Source: Vibrio hyugaensis (GTDB lineage Bacteria; Pseudomonadota; Gammaproteobacteria; Enterobacterales; Vibrionaceae). From it: a stretch of 64,000 nucleotides of DNA. A model generated the notes under the pieces. The model was not told the DNA's origin, did not search any database, and was given only the letters and a program-made list of their open reading frames with translations. This document shows, one piece after another, positions 37,457-47,150 of this stretch. How positions within the stretch are numbered: the stretch's first letter is position 1; each line of letters begins with the position of its first letter. The translations under genes were made by a program, and so were the position numbers. The stretch lies in assembly GCF_002906655.1 (NCBI RefSeq), contig NZ_CP025795.1:930001-994000 (forward strand). Direction: 5' to 3'.

Positions 37457-39535
37457 ATGGTGAATGACGTAGAATTTAAATTTGAAGTGCCAGGATGTGG
37501 GCATGATTTTCGGGTAGAGAGCTTTCAAGTGAATGAAGAGCTTTCGAAACCTTTTCACATCAGTCTCTCATTACTTTCACTTGATCCAGATATTTCTTTT
37601 GATGCGTTAATTCGTAAAGCGGGCACACTGACTCTTTATGGCCAAGGGGTAGGGGTTGCGCGTGTATTTAACGGTGTCGTAAACGAAGTTCGTTACCTTG
37701 GAACGGGCCGTCGATTCTCTCGCTATCAATTGGTTTTGGTTCCTCAAGCTTGGTTCTTATCACAGCGTCAAGATTGTCGCATCTTCCAACAGAAGTCTGC
37801 GCAAGACATCATCACGGAAGTGCTTGATGATGGCGCAGTAACCGACTATCGATTTGAAGTCTCGGGTACTTATCCTCCGAAAGAATACGTACTGCAATAT
37901 CGTGAATCTGACCTTCAGTTCGTTCAGCGAATGATGGCTGAACACGGTATGTGGTATTACTTTGATCACACCGACTCTAACCACACGATGGTGATTGTGG
38001 ATAGCAACGATGCGATTGCACCATTAGTCAGTTCTCCAATTAACGCTTCTTACATCGGTCCTATCGTTTACCATACTGACGGCGGCGGTGCTGCTGATCG
38101 TGAACATATTTCTGATCTCGAGCTCGTAAATCGAGTGAGAACAGGCCAGGTAACGTACACCGATTACAACTACGAACAGCCTAAGATCCCTCAAGAGATG
38201 ACCCATGCAGGTGATCTCGATCAGGATTTAAAACAGTTTGATTACCCTGGACGTTATGTCGACCCTGCAATGGGGCAGGTGAGAACAACTGAGTGGATGT
38301 CAGAACACATTGTTGATAACCAACAAGTCGAAGCAAGCAGCGATGTAATGCGCTTGGCATCTGGCTACAGCTTTAACATCAGCGATCATCCTCGTTCTGA
38401 AATCAACCGTGATTACATCATGTTGTCGGTGATGCACACGGGACAAGACCCACAAGTGCATGAAGACGAAACGAGTGGTATGCCAACCACATACTACAAC
38501 CAGTTCTCTTGCATCCCTCGCGATGTGGTATTCAAAGCGCCTAAACTGGCGGCTCCGATTGTCGATGGCCCGCAAACGGCGGTGGTTGTTGGTCCTGCAG
38601 GTGAAGAGATCTACACCGATAAGCTTGGACGAATCAAAGTTCAGTTCCATTGGGACCGTTACGGTGATAACGACGAACACGCAAGCTGCTGGATTCGTGT
38701 AAGCCAATCAATGGCGGCTCCGACTTGGGGGGCCGTTTACTTGCCACGTATTGGCCATGAAGTGGTAGTGACCTTCCTTGAGGGTGACCCAGACCGTCCG
38801 CTAGTAACTGGTGCGGTATACAACGGTCTTCATTTCCCTCCGTACTCATTGCCAGAAAACAAAACGCGTACCACATTCCGTACTCAAACGCACAAAGGTA
38901 CAGGTTACAACGAGCTGAGCTTTGAAGACGAAGCGAACCAAGAAGAAGTCTACATTCACGCTCAAAAAGACATGTCGACGAAGGTACTCAACAACCGTTA
39001 CCGAGATATCGGTCAGGATGAGTTCTTAAAGGTCGCGCGTCACCAAACCAACGAAGTGCATGGTGACCATAAAGAAACCATTGATGGTCACAAGACAACA
39101 CAAGTAAACAGCACGTTTACCGAGACAGTGGAGCAAGACGTCACTGTTACTTACAACGCCAACGAAACTCAGTATGTGAAGAACAATTCTGATTTGGAAA
39201 TTGGTGATAACCGCACAACCAAGATCGGTAAGAACGACGACTTGGATGTGGGTGAAAACAGCAACCTGACTGTCGGCGCTTCTAAGAGCTCTGATATTGG
39301 TGCTGACGATAACCAAACGGTAGGTGGTAACTTAACCGTATCGGTGAAAGGTAACACGTCTTATAAAGCCGATGGTGCGACGCAAATTATCAGTGGTGAC
39401 AAGATTGTATTGAAAACGGGAGGTTCTTCCCTAGTGATGAACAGTGACGGTTCAATCAAGCTTTCTGGCTCTTCAATCACCATTGAAGGCAGTGATAAAG
39501 TCGTCGTGAAAGGTGGTAACGTAGCGATTAACTAA
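37457..39535 (+). CDS. vgrG: VgrG (TssI), T6SS spike protein
   Basis: A 692-residue spike trimer subunit with the gp27-like base (residues 1-370) and the gp5-like OB fold (GEEIYTDKLGRIKVQFHWDRYG), then a repetitive beta-helix needle (DVGENSNLTVGASKSSDIG type). It ends in GGNVAIN with no extra effector domain, so cargo must ride on PAAR or adaptors. ATG 37457 is chosen over the TTG 18 bases upstream because an AGG-containing site precedes it. Its stop overlaps the next start (TAATG). Confidence 0.95.
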   Translation: MVNDVEFKFEVPGCGHDFRVESFQVNEELSKPFHISLSLLSLDPDISFDALIRKAGTLTLYGQGVGVARVFNGVVNEVRYLGTGRRFSRYQLVLVPQAWFLSQRQDCRIFQQKSAQDIITEVLDDGAVTDYRFEVSGTYPPKEYVLQYRESDLQFVQRMMAEHGMWYYFDHTDSNHTMVIVDSNDAIAPLVSSPINASYIGPIVYHTDGGGAADREHISDLELVNRVRTGQVTYTDYNYEQPKIPQEMTHAGDLDQDLKQFDYPGRYVDPAMGQVRTTEWMSEHIVDNQQVEASSDVMRLASGYSFNISDHPRSEINRDYIMLSVMHTGQDPQVHEDETSGMPTTYYNQFSCIPRDVVFKAPKLAAPIVDGPQTAVVVGPAGEEIYTDKLGRIKVQFHWDRYGDNDEHASCWIRVSQSMAAPTWGAVYLPRIGHEVVVTFLEGDPDRPLVTGAVYNGLHFPPYSLPENKTRTTFRTQTHKGTGYNELSFEDEANQEEVYIHAQKDMSTKVLNNRYRDIGQDEFLKVARHQTNEVHGDHKETIDGHKTTQVNSTFTETVEQDVTVTYNANETQYVKNNSDLEIGDNRTTKIGKNDDLDVGENSNLTVGASKSSDIGADDNQTVGGNLTVSVKGNTSYKADGATQIISGDKIVLKTGGSSLVMNSDGSIKLSGSSITIEGSDKVVVKGGNVAIN

Positions 39536-40020
39536 TGATGGAAAAACAACCTCTTATTGCAGAAACCATCACGAAACAGCAAGCCGAATCACCGGCTTGC
39601 TTTTCGCGTTTTGGAACCATAGTCGCCATCAACGAATCGACGGGAAGTGTCCGTGTCGATTTTGATGGCAATCCATTTAATCAACCGCTCACTGCAAGGT
39701 TAGGGCGTGGCTTTCGTCGCAGTGAATTACAGATGGCAATAGATAACAAACTGAGTTGTCGTATTGAATTTATGAACGACGACTTAAGCTTGCCTCTCGT
39801 GACGGACATTTTTTTCTCCATTCTGAATGACTCTGATGAGTTCGTGTTGAGAGCGAAAAAGATGGTGATAGAAACCGAGCAAGAACTGATCGTCAAAAGC
39901 GGTGAGACAGAAACGCGCTACAGTGGGCGTGATGGCCGAATTACGACAAAAGCGAAATACGTCACCTCACAAGCAGAAAAAGCTCAAAAGATTCAAGGCG
40001 GAACGATCGCAATTAACTGA
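39535..40020 (+). CDS. DUF6484-type T6SS accessory protein
   Basis: A 161-residue protein translationally coupled to vgrG (TAATG, with a second ATG directly after). The core, FGTIVAINESTGSVRVDFDGNPFNQPLTAR, fits the DUF6484 proteins found beside VgrG in T6SS loci. Its C-terminal part (KKMVIETEQELIVKSGETET) is beta-helix-like, and the protein ends in GGTIAIN, close to the end of VgrG (GGNVAIN), suggesting it may share or cap the needle fold. The function is unknown; a role in spike assembly or cargo loading is inferred. Confidence 0.7.
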   Translation: MMEKQPLIAETITKQQAESPACFSRFGTIVAINESTGSVRVDFDGNPFNQPLTARLGRGFRRSELQMAIDNKLSCRIEFMNDDLSLPLVTDIFFSILNDSDEFVLRAKKMVIETEQELIVKSGETETRYSGRDGRITTKAKYVTSQAEKAQKIQGGTIAIN

Positions 40021-40077
40021 TTACCTCGTGTTAACTAATTGTAATCGAATTATCGCACGCTAATAACGGATAAGTAG

Positions 40078-41397
40078 ATGCGACAAAGAATAGGTGTCGA
40101 ACACCTGAATGCACCCATAACCAACCAACTCGTTGAAAGCGCTTTAGCAAATGCAGAGCTCGCGATTAACGAGCTTTCCCAATTACCAGCACCTTGGCTG
40201 GATTTCTGTCATGAGAAACTGTCGATAGCGTCTGAAAGTCTCGGTTTTTTACTAAGACAACGTGTCCAAATTCATAAAAAAGGTTACCCAAGTCGAGAGA
40301 TTGATTATCTCAAATTGATAGAACGTCAAATTGAAGAAATCAAACAGGTTTATCTTTCTTTCTACCGGCTCGCTCCGGGATTGATTCACCAACTAAAAAG
40401 CCAGGAACCAGACATTTATGTTTGGCTCACGTTGCAGAATGAGCTAGGTGCAGAGATTGATAATCTGTTGTGTGGCTTGAATTTACTTGAAGAGCTAGAC
40501 ACCAAAACCGCGATGGTGTTCGTGACGCAATCACCTGTTGAACACCTAGATAGCGTGATGTCTGAGTTGATTGAAGGTAAAGCGAAATCGAGCGCGTTTT
40601 ACTTTGAATGCTTGCGAGTACGGCAGGCATTGAGCGTTGCCCTGATCAAGCGTTGGCATAAAGCAGATATCATTCGTTCCAATGTCGCATTACCCCTGTT
40701 GGCACTGCAAGATGTAGAAGAGGGCATTGAGTGGATCAACGAGCATGCAAATGGTGAGCAGTACCTGTTCGAACGTTTGATCACCAAACGTGACAGAAAC
40801 ACTTGGTTCCGCCAATGTTTTGGTATTGACCCGAGTGGATTGCCTTCGGCACAAGTGCTAACTTTCGCCAAACTTTTGGAGCTCAAAGAGTTTGAATCCT
40901 TTGATATATCTTCATCGCTGGCGCCTGTTGATTTTGCACTAACGGGTGATTGGAAACTGGTGCCTGAGATCATCGAGCAGTTAGAACGCCTAGAAGAAGA
41001 CGAAGGTGAGGTTTGGATTCAAGCCCTGTATGTCGTCTACGGAAAGCTCCTTCCTCTTACTCCTCAAGAAGTGGGTGTTGAGTATGAATGGGAAGAGATT
41101 GTCGATTTACTCAATGAGTGGCTTGAAGACGAAAAGCACGTTCAAAACCTGCCAAGCCGTTTGGGCTTTGCGTTGAGCTTCGAGTCAACATTGACAGCGA
41201 TGCAAGATGCCAATGTTGATGTCATGTTTCGTGAATGGTTGTGGCGACAAATTTGCATTCAATCCAGAGCTTATGTCCCTTGGGATATGGCGATGCCAAT
41301 CCATCAGCAAGATTGGAATTTCAACAACTTGAAGGCAGCGCCTTCGGCAAGCGAGCGATTTAATTTAAGGAATAGCAATGCAGTTATGGGATATTGA
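40078..41397 (+). CDS. Helical T6SS-associated protein of unknown function (TIGR02270-like?)
   Basis: A 439-residue soluble protein without signal peptide or membrane helix, rich in leucine and acidic helices (for example LLDEL/EELDTK, VQDVEEGIEWINEH and EQLERLEEDEGEVWIQALYVVYGKLLPLT). The pattern suggests stacked HEAT-like helical pairs, and the position between a DUF6484 and a DUF2169 gene recalls the TIGR02270 family of T6SS loci; that link is from memory and not certain. Its end overlaps the next gene by 20 bases, so the two are coupled. Confidence 0.6.
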   Translation: MRQRIGVEHLNAPITNQLVESALANAELAINELSQLPAPWLDFCHEKLSIASESLGFLLRQRVQIHKKGYPSREIDYLKLIERQIEEIKQVYLSFYRLAPGLIHQLKSQEPDIYVWLTLQNELGAEIDNLLCGLNLLEELDTKTAMVFVTQSPVEHLDSVMSELIEGKAKSSAFYFECLRVRQALSVALIKRWHKADIIRSNVALPLLALQDVEEGIEWINEHANGEQYLFERLITKRDRNTWFRQCFGIDPSGLPSAQVLTFAKLLELKEFESFDISSSLAPVDFALTGDWKLVPEIIEQLERLEEDEGEVWIQALYVVYGKLLPLTPQEVGVEYEWEEIVDLLNEWLEDEKHVQNLPSRLGFALSFESTLTAMQDANVDVMFREWLWRQICIQSRAYVPWDMAMPIHQQDWNFNNLKAAPSASERFNLRNSNAVMGY

Positions 41398-42370
41398 AGC
41401 ACACCCTGAGCTATCGCTTAAAGGGCGCTTTCAACGTGATGAAAACGGCGATGAAGTGTGGGTTGTTGTAGCTAAACGTACTTGGCAGTTTGACGGCGCC
41501 GTATGGCATGAACTTGGTGAAAGTGAGATTTTCGATGATCCTCAATACTTGGGGGAAGAAGGTTTCTCGGCAATGAAAGTCGATCATGAATTCGTATACA
41601 CCAAAACCAATACTGATGTGCTCATTTACGGCAAAGCACGTAGCTACGCGAAGAAGCCAGTGACTTATCAAGAGTGCCGAGTGTTGATTGATGGCCATAT
41701 CGACAAGACCTTAGCTATTCACGGTGAACGTGTATGGGTTGAACATGGTGGCAGTATTACGCTCAGTAAGCCGATTCCTTTTATCGAAAAAGACATCGAT
41801 TATACCTGTGCCATAGGCGGCGATTTACGTAACCGCGTTGGTGGTGGTGTTGCAGACTCTAGCAAAGAATTACTCGATCAACCGGTGCCTTCGGTGTTTT
41901 ATCCAAGAGAAGATTGGAGTGCTACTACGAAAAAGCTGCGTGTCGCTGGTTTTGGTCCTGTTCCGCCTTTCTTTGAGTCTCGCCAAAAACTCGCTGGCAC
42001 ATTTGATGAGGATTGGATAGAGAACCGTAAACCGATGTTGCCTGTGGACTTTGATAGACGTTTTTTCCAAAGTGCACCTGTAGACCAGCAGTGCAAAGGC
42101 TTTCTTCATGGTGGTGAAAGGTTAATGATGAGTGGTTTTTGTCACGACGACACCATTTCATTCCGCATCCCAAAAGAAAAGTACCGCGTGATTGCAACGT
42201 TCAAAGACGATAGCTACCAAGCCGATATGTCGATGTATACCTTGTTTGTTGATGCTGAAAAGAAAACCGTTTCAATCAGTTATACCTCAGCGTTCCCTTG
42301 TCAGGGTAAAGAGCACTTGCTTGTATCGACTGCAATTTCCAAACTGGAAGAGGTAAGTGAACATGCATAA
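41378..42370 (+). CDS. DUF2169 protein, probable T6SS effector adaptor
   Basis: A 330-residue protein with the DUF2169 hallmarks: VVVAKRTWQF near the start, then KVDHEFVYTKTNTDVLIYGKAR and a KPIPFIEKDIDYTCAIGGDL stretch. DUF2169 proteins are known as adaptors or chaperones encoded with T6SS cargo, especially PAAR-like (DUF4150) effectors; such a protein is encoded at the end of this cluster (63119). The ribosome site TAAGG precedes ATG 41378. It overlaps both neighbours (20 and 8 bases), showing a tight operon. Confidence 0.82.
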   Translation: MQLWDIEAHPELSLKGRFQRDENGDEVWVVVAKRTWQFDGAVWHELGESEIFDDPQYLGEEGFSAMKVDHEFVYTKTNTDVLIYGKARSYAKKPVTYQECRVLIDGHIDKTLAIHGERVWVEHGGSITLSKPIPFIEKDIDYTCAIGGDLRNRVGGGVADSSKELLDQPVPSVFYPREDWSATTKKLRVAGFGPVPPFFESRQKLAGTFDEDWIENRKPMLPVDFDRRFFQSAPVDQQCKGFLHGGERLMMSGFCHDDTISFRIPKEKYRVIATFKDDSYQADMSMYTLFVDAEKKTVSISYTSAFPCQGKEHLLVSTAISKLEEVSEHA

Positions 42371-43307
42371 CTCGACTGGTCGCTATGTTTTGGGCATGGA
42401 AGTAATGACGCCAATGGGGATGAACCTCGATATCGCAAGTAGCGTTGCTCATGCCGATTTAGCTCGATTTGAACAAGTAGTCGGTGATGATGGTATTGAG
42501 CGCTTTACCTACGCGAAAATTGACTACACCAAAGAGAACGAGTTGTTTGAGAAAACTTGTGAGATAACGAGCAATCTACTGGACTCTTTATTGTTGCAAT
42601 TGCCGCGTTCTTTGAAGCCGATTCCATTATTGATCGCAGTGCCAACGTCAATTTCATTAGTGAAAATGCAAGAATGGCTTGGAGAAAGTGACTATTCTGA
42701 CTTTCTTTCTGTGGTCGAAGCAGTGCACGCGAGTGGCCCTCGCTTTGTGTTACAAGCAATGAAGTCACTCGATAAATACGACGCCATGATGTGTATTAGC
42801 GTCGACTCTTTGGTGAGTTCACTACAATCGTTGATTAACGAGGCGATGGTAATGAGCACCAATAATCCATGGGGCGTTATTCCTAGTGAAGGTGGTGCTG
42901 GGTTAATTTTATGTAGAAGAAATACAGTAGAAACATTAAAACTCAAACCCCAAGCGCAATTAGGCTATATCGATACGGAATTAAATACGTCAGATAGAAG
43001 AGGGATGTTTCGGCTGGTTCAACGTTCAAGTAAAAAACTGGCATCCTTTGGTGAGGTTTTTTCGGATATGTCGAACCTTCGTGCTCAAACTGAAGATTAT
43101 GGCTTTGCATTGGGTGCAAAAGCAGAACGCTTTACTTATCCCGAACAACCTCAACTTATCAATGAGTTATGGGGAACAATGGGTAGCTGCTCCTCGCTTG
43201 CACTAGTCGCTTATGCGGTTAAAACTCATCACTTTAATCAACCTACGTCATTGTTAATGTTTGATTTAAATGGTGATAAAGGGCTACTCCAATTATTGTC
43301 TTGTTAA
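42363..43307 (+). CDS. Thiolase-fold (ketoacyl-synthase-like) T6SS accessory protein without catalytic Cys
   Basis: A 314-residue protein whose pattern follows beta-ketoacyl synthases: YVLGMEVMTPMGMNLD at the start (compare VTGxGxVTPLG), a YDAMMCISVDSL strand, EGGAGLILCRR (compare GEGAGxLxLE) and GTMGSCSSLALVAYAVKTHH near the end (compare GxxGAAG). The nucleophilic cysteine in the expected SVVEAVHASG region is missing, so it is probably a non-catalytic binding scaffold. ATG 42363 is preferred over GTG 42357 by spacing to AGAGG. It is the last gene of the vgrG unit. Confidence 0.65.
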   Translation: MHNSTGRYVLGMEVMTPMGMNLDIASSVAHADLARFEQVVGDDGIERFTYAKIDYTKENELFEKTCEITSNLLDSLLLQLPRSLKPIPLLIAVPTSISLVKMQEWLGESDYSDFLSVVEAVHASGPRFVLQAMKSLDKYDAMMCISVDSLVSSLQSLINEAMVMSTNNPWGVIPSEGGAGLILCRRNTVETLKLKPQAQLGYIDTELNTSDRRGMFRLVQRSSKKLASFGEVFSDMSNLRAQTEDYGFALGAKAERFTYPEQPQLINELWGTMGSCSSLALVAYAVKTHHFNQPTSLLMFDLNGDKGLLQLLSC

Positions 43308-43352
43308 TTGGACTACACACGTAAAATAAATAAAGGCACAGTTTGTTTGATT

Positions 43353-43480
43353 GGTATTTAAAGCGTCAAAACAACGTAACTAATGTAGTGAAAGCGTAAG
43401 TCAAAGAGTCTGATAAATTAGTAATAATCACTAAAGTAATAGACTTACTGTTCGTTTTAAATACCAGCCTTGAAACAAGG
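43353..43480 (+). promoter_or_regulatory. Upstream region of the kinase operon with inverted GGTATTTAAA repeats
   Basis: A perfect 10-bp inverted repeat, GGTATTTAAA (43353-43362) and TTTAAATACC (43456-43465), is about 93 bases apart. A small palindrome CCTTG-AAA-CAAGG (43468-43480) follows. No sigma-54 element is visible. This should be the promoter area of the kinase-to-tssG unit. Confidence 0.4.
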
Positions 43481-43537
43481 ATGTTTCAGCCAATATTATT
43501 CCACCCTAATAATATTTGTTCGATGAAAGAGTGCAAA

Positions 43538-45544
43538 GTGTCTGATAAGCAGGGAGCAGCCAAAGGATATATTGATCAATTGGTTGTTAAAGCCATTGAG
43601 AAAAAGAAACAGAACGAGCAAAGATTGGCGCAAAAGAATAAGCCAAAGCTTGAGTACGTTCTTTTTTCGCAATTTGATGTACTAGACACGCTACCTTCAA
43701 AAAATGGTAGAACTACGGTTTACCATCTCGCCAAAAAAGGCCAGCCGGAAAAACAGATCTGCTGCAAAGTCGTCAACGAGGATGCACCAGAAATGGCCAA
43801 TAAAATGTTGGTTAATGAAGCCAGTCGCTTAGAGATCTCTCAGCACCCTAGTGTTGCGGATTTCATTAAAGTCGGCAATGAGTTCGAGCGCCCATATTTA
43901 ATGTACGAGTGGATCCAAGGTGAATCACTGGCAGAAAAGATGGAGCGTCATTCAACCAAAGGCTTCCGTCACGATCATATTGCTTGGTTGGTTTACCAAT
44001 TAGCGGGTGCGCTTGAATTTATGCACACCAGAGGCATCTGCCATCTCGATATCAAACCATCGAATGTTTTGGTGAGTGAGGGCGATTACGTCAAACTGAT
44101 CGATTTCGGTGCTGCTCGCTACATCGGTGAGACAGAGTCTCACGCCGAAGCGAGTCTGAGCTATGCGTCGCCACTCTACCTAGAAACGGGCACAACAGAA
44201 CCTCAAGACGATGTTTATTCCTTGGCGTTGCTCACAGGGCATTTGTTTTTGGGCTCTATCTTTGGTGATGCTTGGCATAAACAGTTGAAGGACCGCAAGC
44301 GTCCCGCACTCATTCCAAACCATATTTGGAAATTGCTGAAACAAGTGATCAAAAACCCGAGAGGGCATGGCTATACGGCGATTTCTTTTGCTCAGCAACT
44401 TGCTCGTATTGATACGCAGTCTATTGACTCACAATCGAACGCTCCTATTTTCAGTAGCTTGCGTAACGCAGACTTACTTCTTACTCATTGCAGGCCGCAA
44501 GATAAATCGAGCTACGGACGTTTCAAAATCTTAGAGGCGAGCCTAGTGCTTAGCGTGGTTGCTATTACGGGCAGTTACTTGTACCAACAAAATCAACCAG
44601 AATGGAAAACCATCGTTAAGACTGAGCAATCGATTTCACAGACTGAAACGCCATTGGTGAGTACGATCAAACCAGCACAAACCGCTTCTTTCTTAGCGCA
44701 ACCGCCTTGGGATATTGAATACGCGCTCAACGATATGGAAAAAAATGTGGTGACCACCGCACCATATCGAGAGGCTTTCCAAGTTCAGCAGATGAAACTG
44801 TCTAAGTTGTACAAGAAGAATCAAAGCCAACTGACGGCGTACCAAAATTTAGCTGACGACTTGCCAAAAACCTTGGTCGATATTCGTAAAGAGCTGGTCA
44901 CGCTGCGCGAGAACCTGGTCGACGATGGCGCGTTGTTCCCTTACGCCGATAAAACGCTGACCAAAGTGATGGCAGGCTTAAATGTTGCTACGGTTGACTC
45001 AATGAAGCTGTCTGCGGTTGCGGGTAGCAAAGATGAGCAAATTGCCAATTTGATTTTGGCAGGTGAAGCGAAACAAGCGGACGATGAAATGAAAGCGGCT
45101 TGGTTGCTTAACCAATCTGAGGCTTACTTCTACAGCCAAGTGCTACCGAAGAAGGTATTGAAAAGCATCAATGAATCCATTGAGCAGCATGCCAAAGATC
45201 ACTATTACACCAAAGCAATTGACGAAGCGAAAGCCGCAAAAGCCTACTTCGGAAATACGCCGGAACTAAGTAAAAAAGTAAAAGATCTAATTGTCGCAAG
45301 AAGTGAATACATCTTGTTTAGTACGGTGACAGAACAATCCGTTTTTGAACAGCAGAAATTGCATGACTCTTTGGCGGATCTAGAGCGTAACGCACCTAAG
45401 AAATTTCGTGAAATTACTGAGTTGCTAAACGGTATGGCTTCGGATTCTATCGATAAAAGTCATCAACTTTCTAAACCTGCACATGGTGCGATTGCTGTCG
45501 AAAGAGCAATCAAAGATTACTTGTTGTCGGAAGGACGAGGTTAG
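43538..45544 (+). CDS. ppkA: PpkA-type Ser/Thr protein kinase of the T6SS
   Basis: A membrane kinase expected to switch the T6SS on by phosphorylating the FHA protein or other partners. The catalytic loop reads HLDIKPSNV (HRD Arg replaced by Leu, Asp kept; about residue 169) and the magnesium loop IDFGAARY follows. A membrane helix lies at about 330-350 (EASLVLSVVAITGSYLY), then a C-terminal helical periplasmic part. The reading frame is open from ATG 43481, but AAGG abuts that ATG; GTG 43538 (MSDKQGAAK) has GAAAGAG six bases upstream and is preferred. ATG 43523 is a third option. No phosphatase gene is visible in the window. Confidence 0.88.
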   Translation: MSDKQGAAKGYIDQLVVKAIEKKKQNEQRLAQKNKPKLEYVLFSQFDVLDTLPSKNGRTTVYHLAKKGQPEKQICCKVVNEDAPEMANKMLVNEASRLEISQHPSVADFIKVGNEFERPYLMYEWIQGESLAEKMERHSTKGFRHDHIAWLVYQLAGALEFMHTRGICHLDIKPSNVLVSEGDYVKLIDFGAARYIGETESHAEASLSYASPLYLETGTTEPQDDVYSLALLTGHLFLGSIFGDAWHKQLKDRKRPALIPNHIWKLLKQVIKNPRGHGYTAISFAQQLARIDTQSIDSQSNAPIFSSLRNADLLLTHCRPQDKSSYGRFKILEASLVLSVVAITGSYLYQQNQPEWKTIVKTEQSISQTETPLVSTIKPAQTASFLAQPPWDIEYALNDMEKNVVTTAPYREAFQVQQMKLSKLYKKNQSQLTAYQNLADDLPKTLVDIRKELVTLRENLVDDGALFPYADKTLTKVMAGLNVATVDSMKLSAVAGSKDEQIANLILAGEAKQADDEMKAAWLLNQSEAYFYSQVLPKKVLKSINESIEQHAKDHYYTKAIDEAKAAKAYFGNTPELSKKVKDLIVARSEYILFSTVTEQSVFEQQKLHDSLADLERNAPKKFREITELLNGMASDSIDKSHQLSKPAHGAIAVERAIKDYLLSEGRG

Positions 45545-45546
45545 TT

Positions 45547-47124
45547 ATGTCAGTGATTGATATCGAACGTTTACTTACCCCTATTTCCGATGCAAATCCA
45601 GTCGGCGAAGACGCGCGTTATGAGTTTTGCTATGAAATGATGGAAGCCGAAGTGAAGAAGTTTGGCTCTTTGTTTGGTGAAACAGTCGAATGGGACGTTG
45701 TAAAAACGCATGCAACGGAAGTTCTTGAATTGCACAGCAAAGATCTCAAGGCAATCTGTTATCTCATTCGAGCGCTTACAGAAGAATCCGATTTAGAAGG
45801 GTTTGAGCAAGGTTTATTGTTGCTTAATGGGGCGTTAACGCATTTTGGTTCAAATCTTTACCCAACTCGAAAGCGGGGTAGAGATGGTGCAGTCGAGTGG
45901 CTGAACCATCAGTTTAAGCTGGTGAGCGGTAAGTTATCGGAAAGTTCGCAGCCTTGGGAACTTGTATCCCGCTGTATTAGCACGATTGAAGACGTTCAGC
46001 GCCAGTTTGATGATGTATTCCAAGACTCGGAAGCGGACCTTTTTGAGATTCGCACCCAACTGAATATGTTATCGCAACAAGCAGGTGTTGAGTCTACAGA
46101 GACTGAAGATACTGCCTCTTTTGAGCAAAGCGCGCCAGCACAAGCTGTACCAACAGAAACAGCGACAGGAACACATAATCCGAGCTCTGAACAAGCCGCG
46201 GTAAGCAAGCCTGCGCCTGTTGCAGCAAAACCTACCGTGGTAAAGAAGACTGTTACCCAAACGGTTGACGTTGATACGGATTTCTCTTCGCCTACAGCAT
46301 CTAAGCGCACTTTAAAGAAGGTCGCAGAGGTTATGCTTTATTCCAATGCAAGCGATCCTCTGGCCTATCGAATTTATCGTCATCTGACTTGGGATGACAT
46401 TGATGATTTACCAGACCATCAAAACAACGAAACACCGTTGAGTTTAGCGGTTTCTTCCGATCAACAAGCGGAGTATCGGGACAAAGCCAATCAAGAAAGT
46501 GATATCGACACGATTAAGCGCTTAGAACGCACACTGACCGATGCGCCTTTTTGGCTGACGGGTCATTTCTATGTGTATTCAATGCTCACTAACTTGGGCT
46601 TTGATGATGCTGCAACCGCGGTGATGCAAGAGGTGAAACGTTTCGTTGATTCACTGGAAGGCATCGAACACCTTTCATTTAAGAATTCTATACCATTTGC
46701 GGATGAAGCAACCTTGAGTTGGCTATCGACTCAAGTTGCAGGTTCATCGAGCTCAGCTTCTGTCATTCAGACAGTGGTGATTGCCGAAGAAGATTCTTCG
46801 CTGATGGAGGATATCACCCTAGAGAACCTAGGGGAACGTGCCGCAGAACTTGCTCGCAAACTCGAACTGGATAGCTCGGGACGTGGGCAATTTATGCTGT
46901 ATTTACAATTGATAACAGCTTACCAGTCTGTTGGGTTATACCCGTTGTGCTTACCGTATCTTGAGAAGAGTTGGGACGTACATCAGGAATTTAATCTTGA
47001 GAGCTGGGAACCACACTTATCTTTGCAACTAAAAGACTTAATTCGAAAAACACTCCATCCGTTATTCCGAACTAAGGATCTTTTGCCTGCCAAGTATGAA
47101 CAGTGGAAAGCAATTTATGACTGA
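45547..47124 (+). CDS. tssA: TssA, T6SS assembly protein with ImpA N-terminal domain
   Basis: A 525-residue baseplate/tail assembly factor. The ImpA-N domain is at the start: LTPISDANPVGEDARYE, then WDVVKTHATEVLELHSKDLKA. A low-complexity linker with many Ala, Pro and Thr (about 185-240) separates it from a C-terminal VasJ-like helical domain (GQFMLYLQLITAYQSVGLYPLCLPYLEK). It starts two bases after the kinase stop, so it is in the same unit. A second ImpA-N protein is encoded at 56340-57647. Confidence 0.9.
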   Translation: MSVIDIERLLTPISDANPVGEDARYEFCYEMMEAEVKKFGSLFGETVEWDVVKTHATEVLELHSKDLKAICYLIRALTEESDLEGFEQGLLLLNGALTHFGSNLYPTRKRGRDGAVEWLNHQFKLVSGKLSESSQPWELVSRCISTIEDVQRQFDDVFQDSEADLFEIRTQLNMLSQQAGVESTETEDTASFEQSAPAQAVPTETATGTHNPSSEQAAVSKPAPVAAKPTVVKKTVTQTVDVDTDFSSPTASKRTLKKVAEVMLYSNASDPLAYRIYRHLTWDDIDDLPDHQNNETPLSLAVSSDQQAEYRDKANQESDIDTIKRLERTLTDAPFWLTGHFYVYSMLTNLGFDDAATAVMQEVKRFVDSLEGIEHLSFKNSIPFADEATLSWLSTQVAGSSSSASVIQTVVIAEEDSSLMEDITLENLGERAAELARKLELDSSGRGQFMLYLQLITAYQSVGLYPLCLPYLEKSWDVHQEFNLESWEPHLSLQLKDLIRKTLHPLFRTKDLLPAKYEQWKAIYD

Positions 47125-47150
47125 TTACAGAGTTAGATAAGGAACTAATT

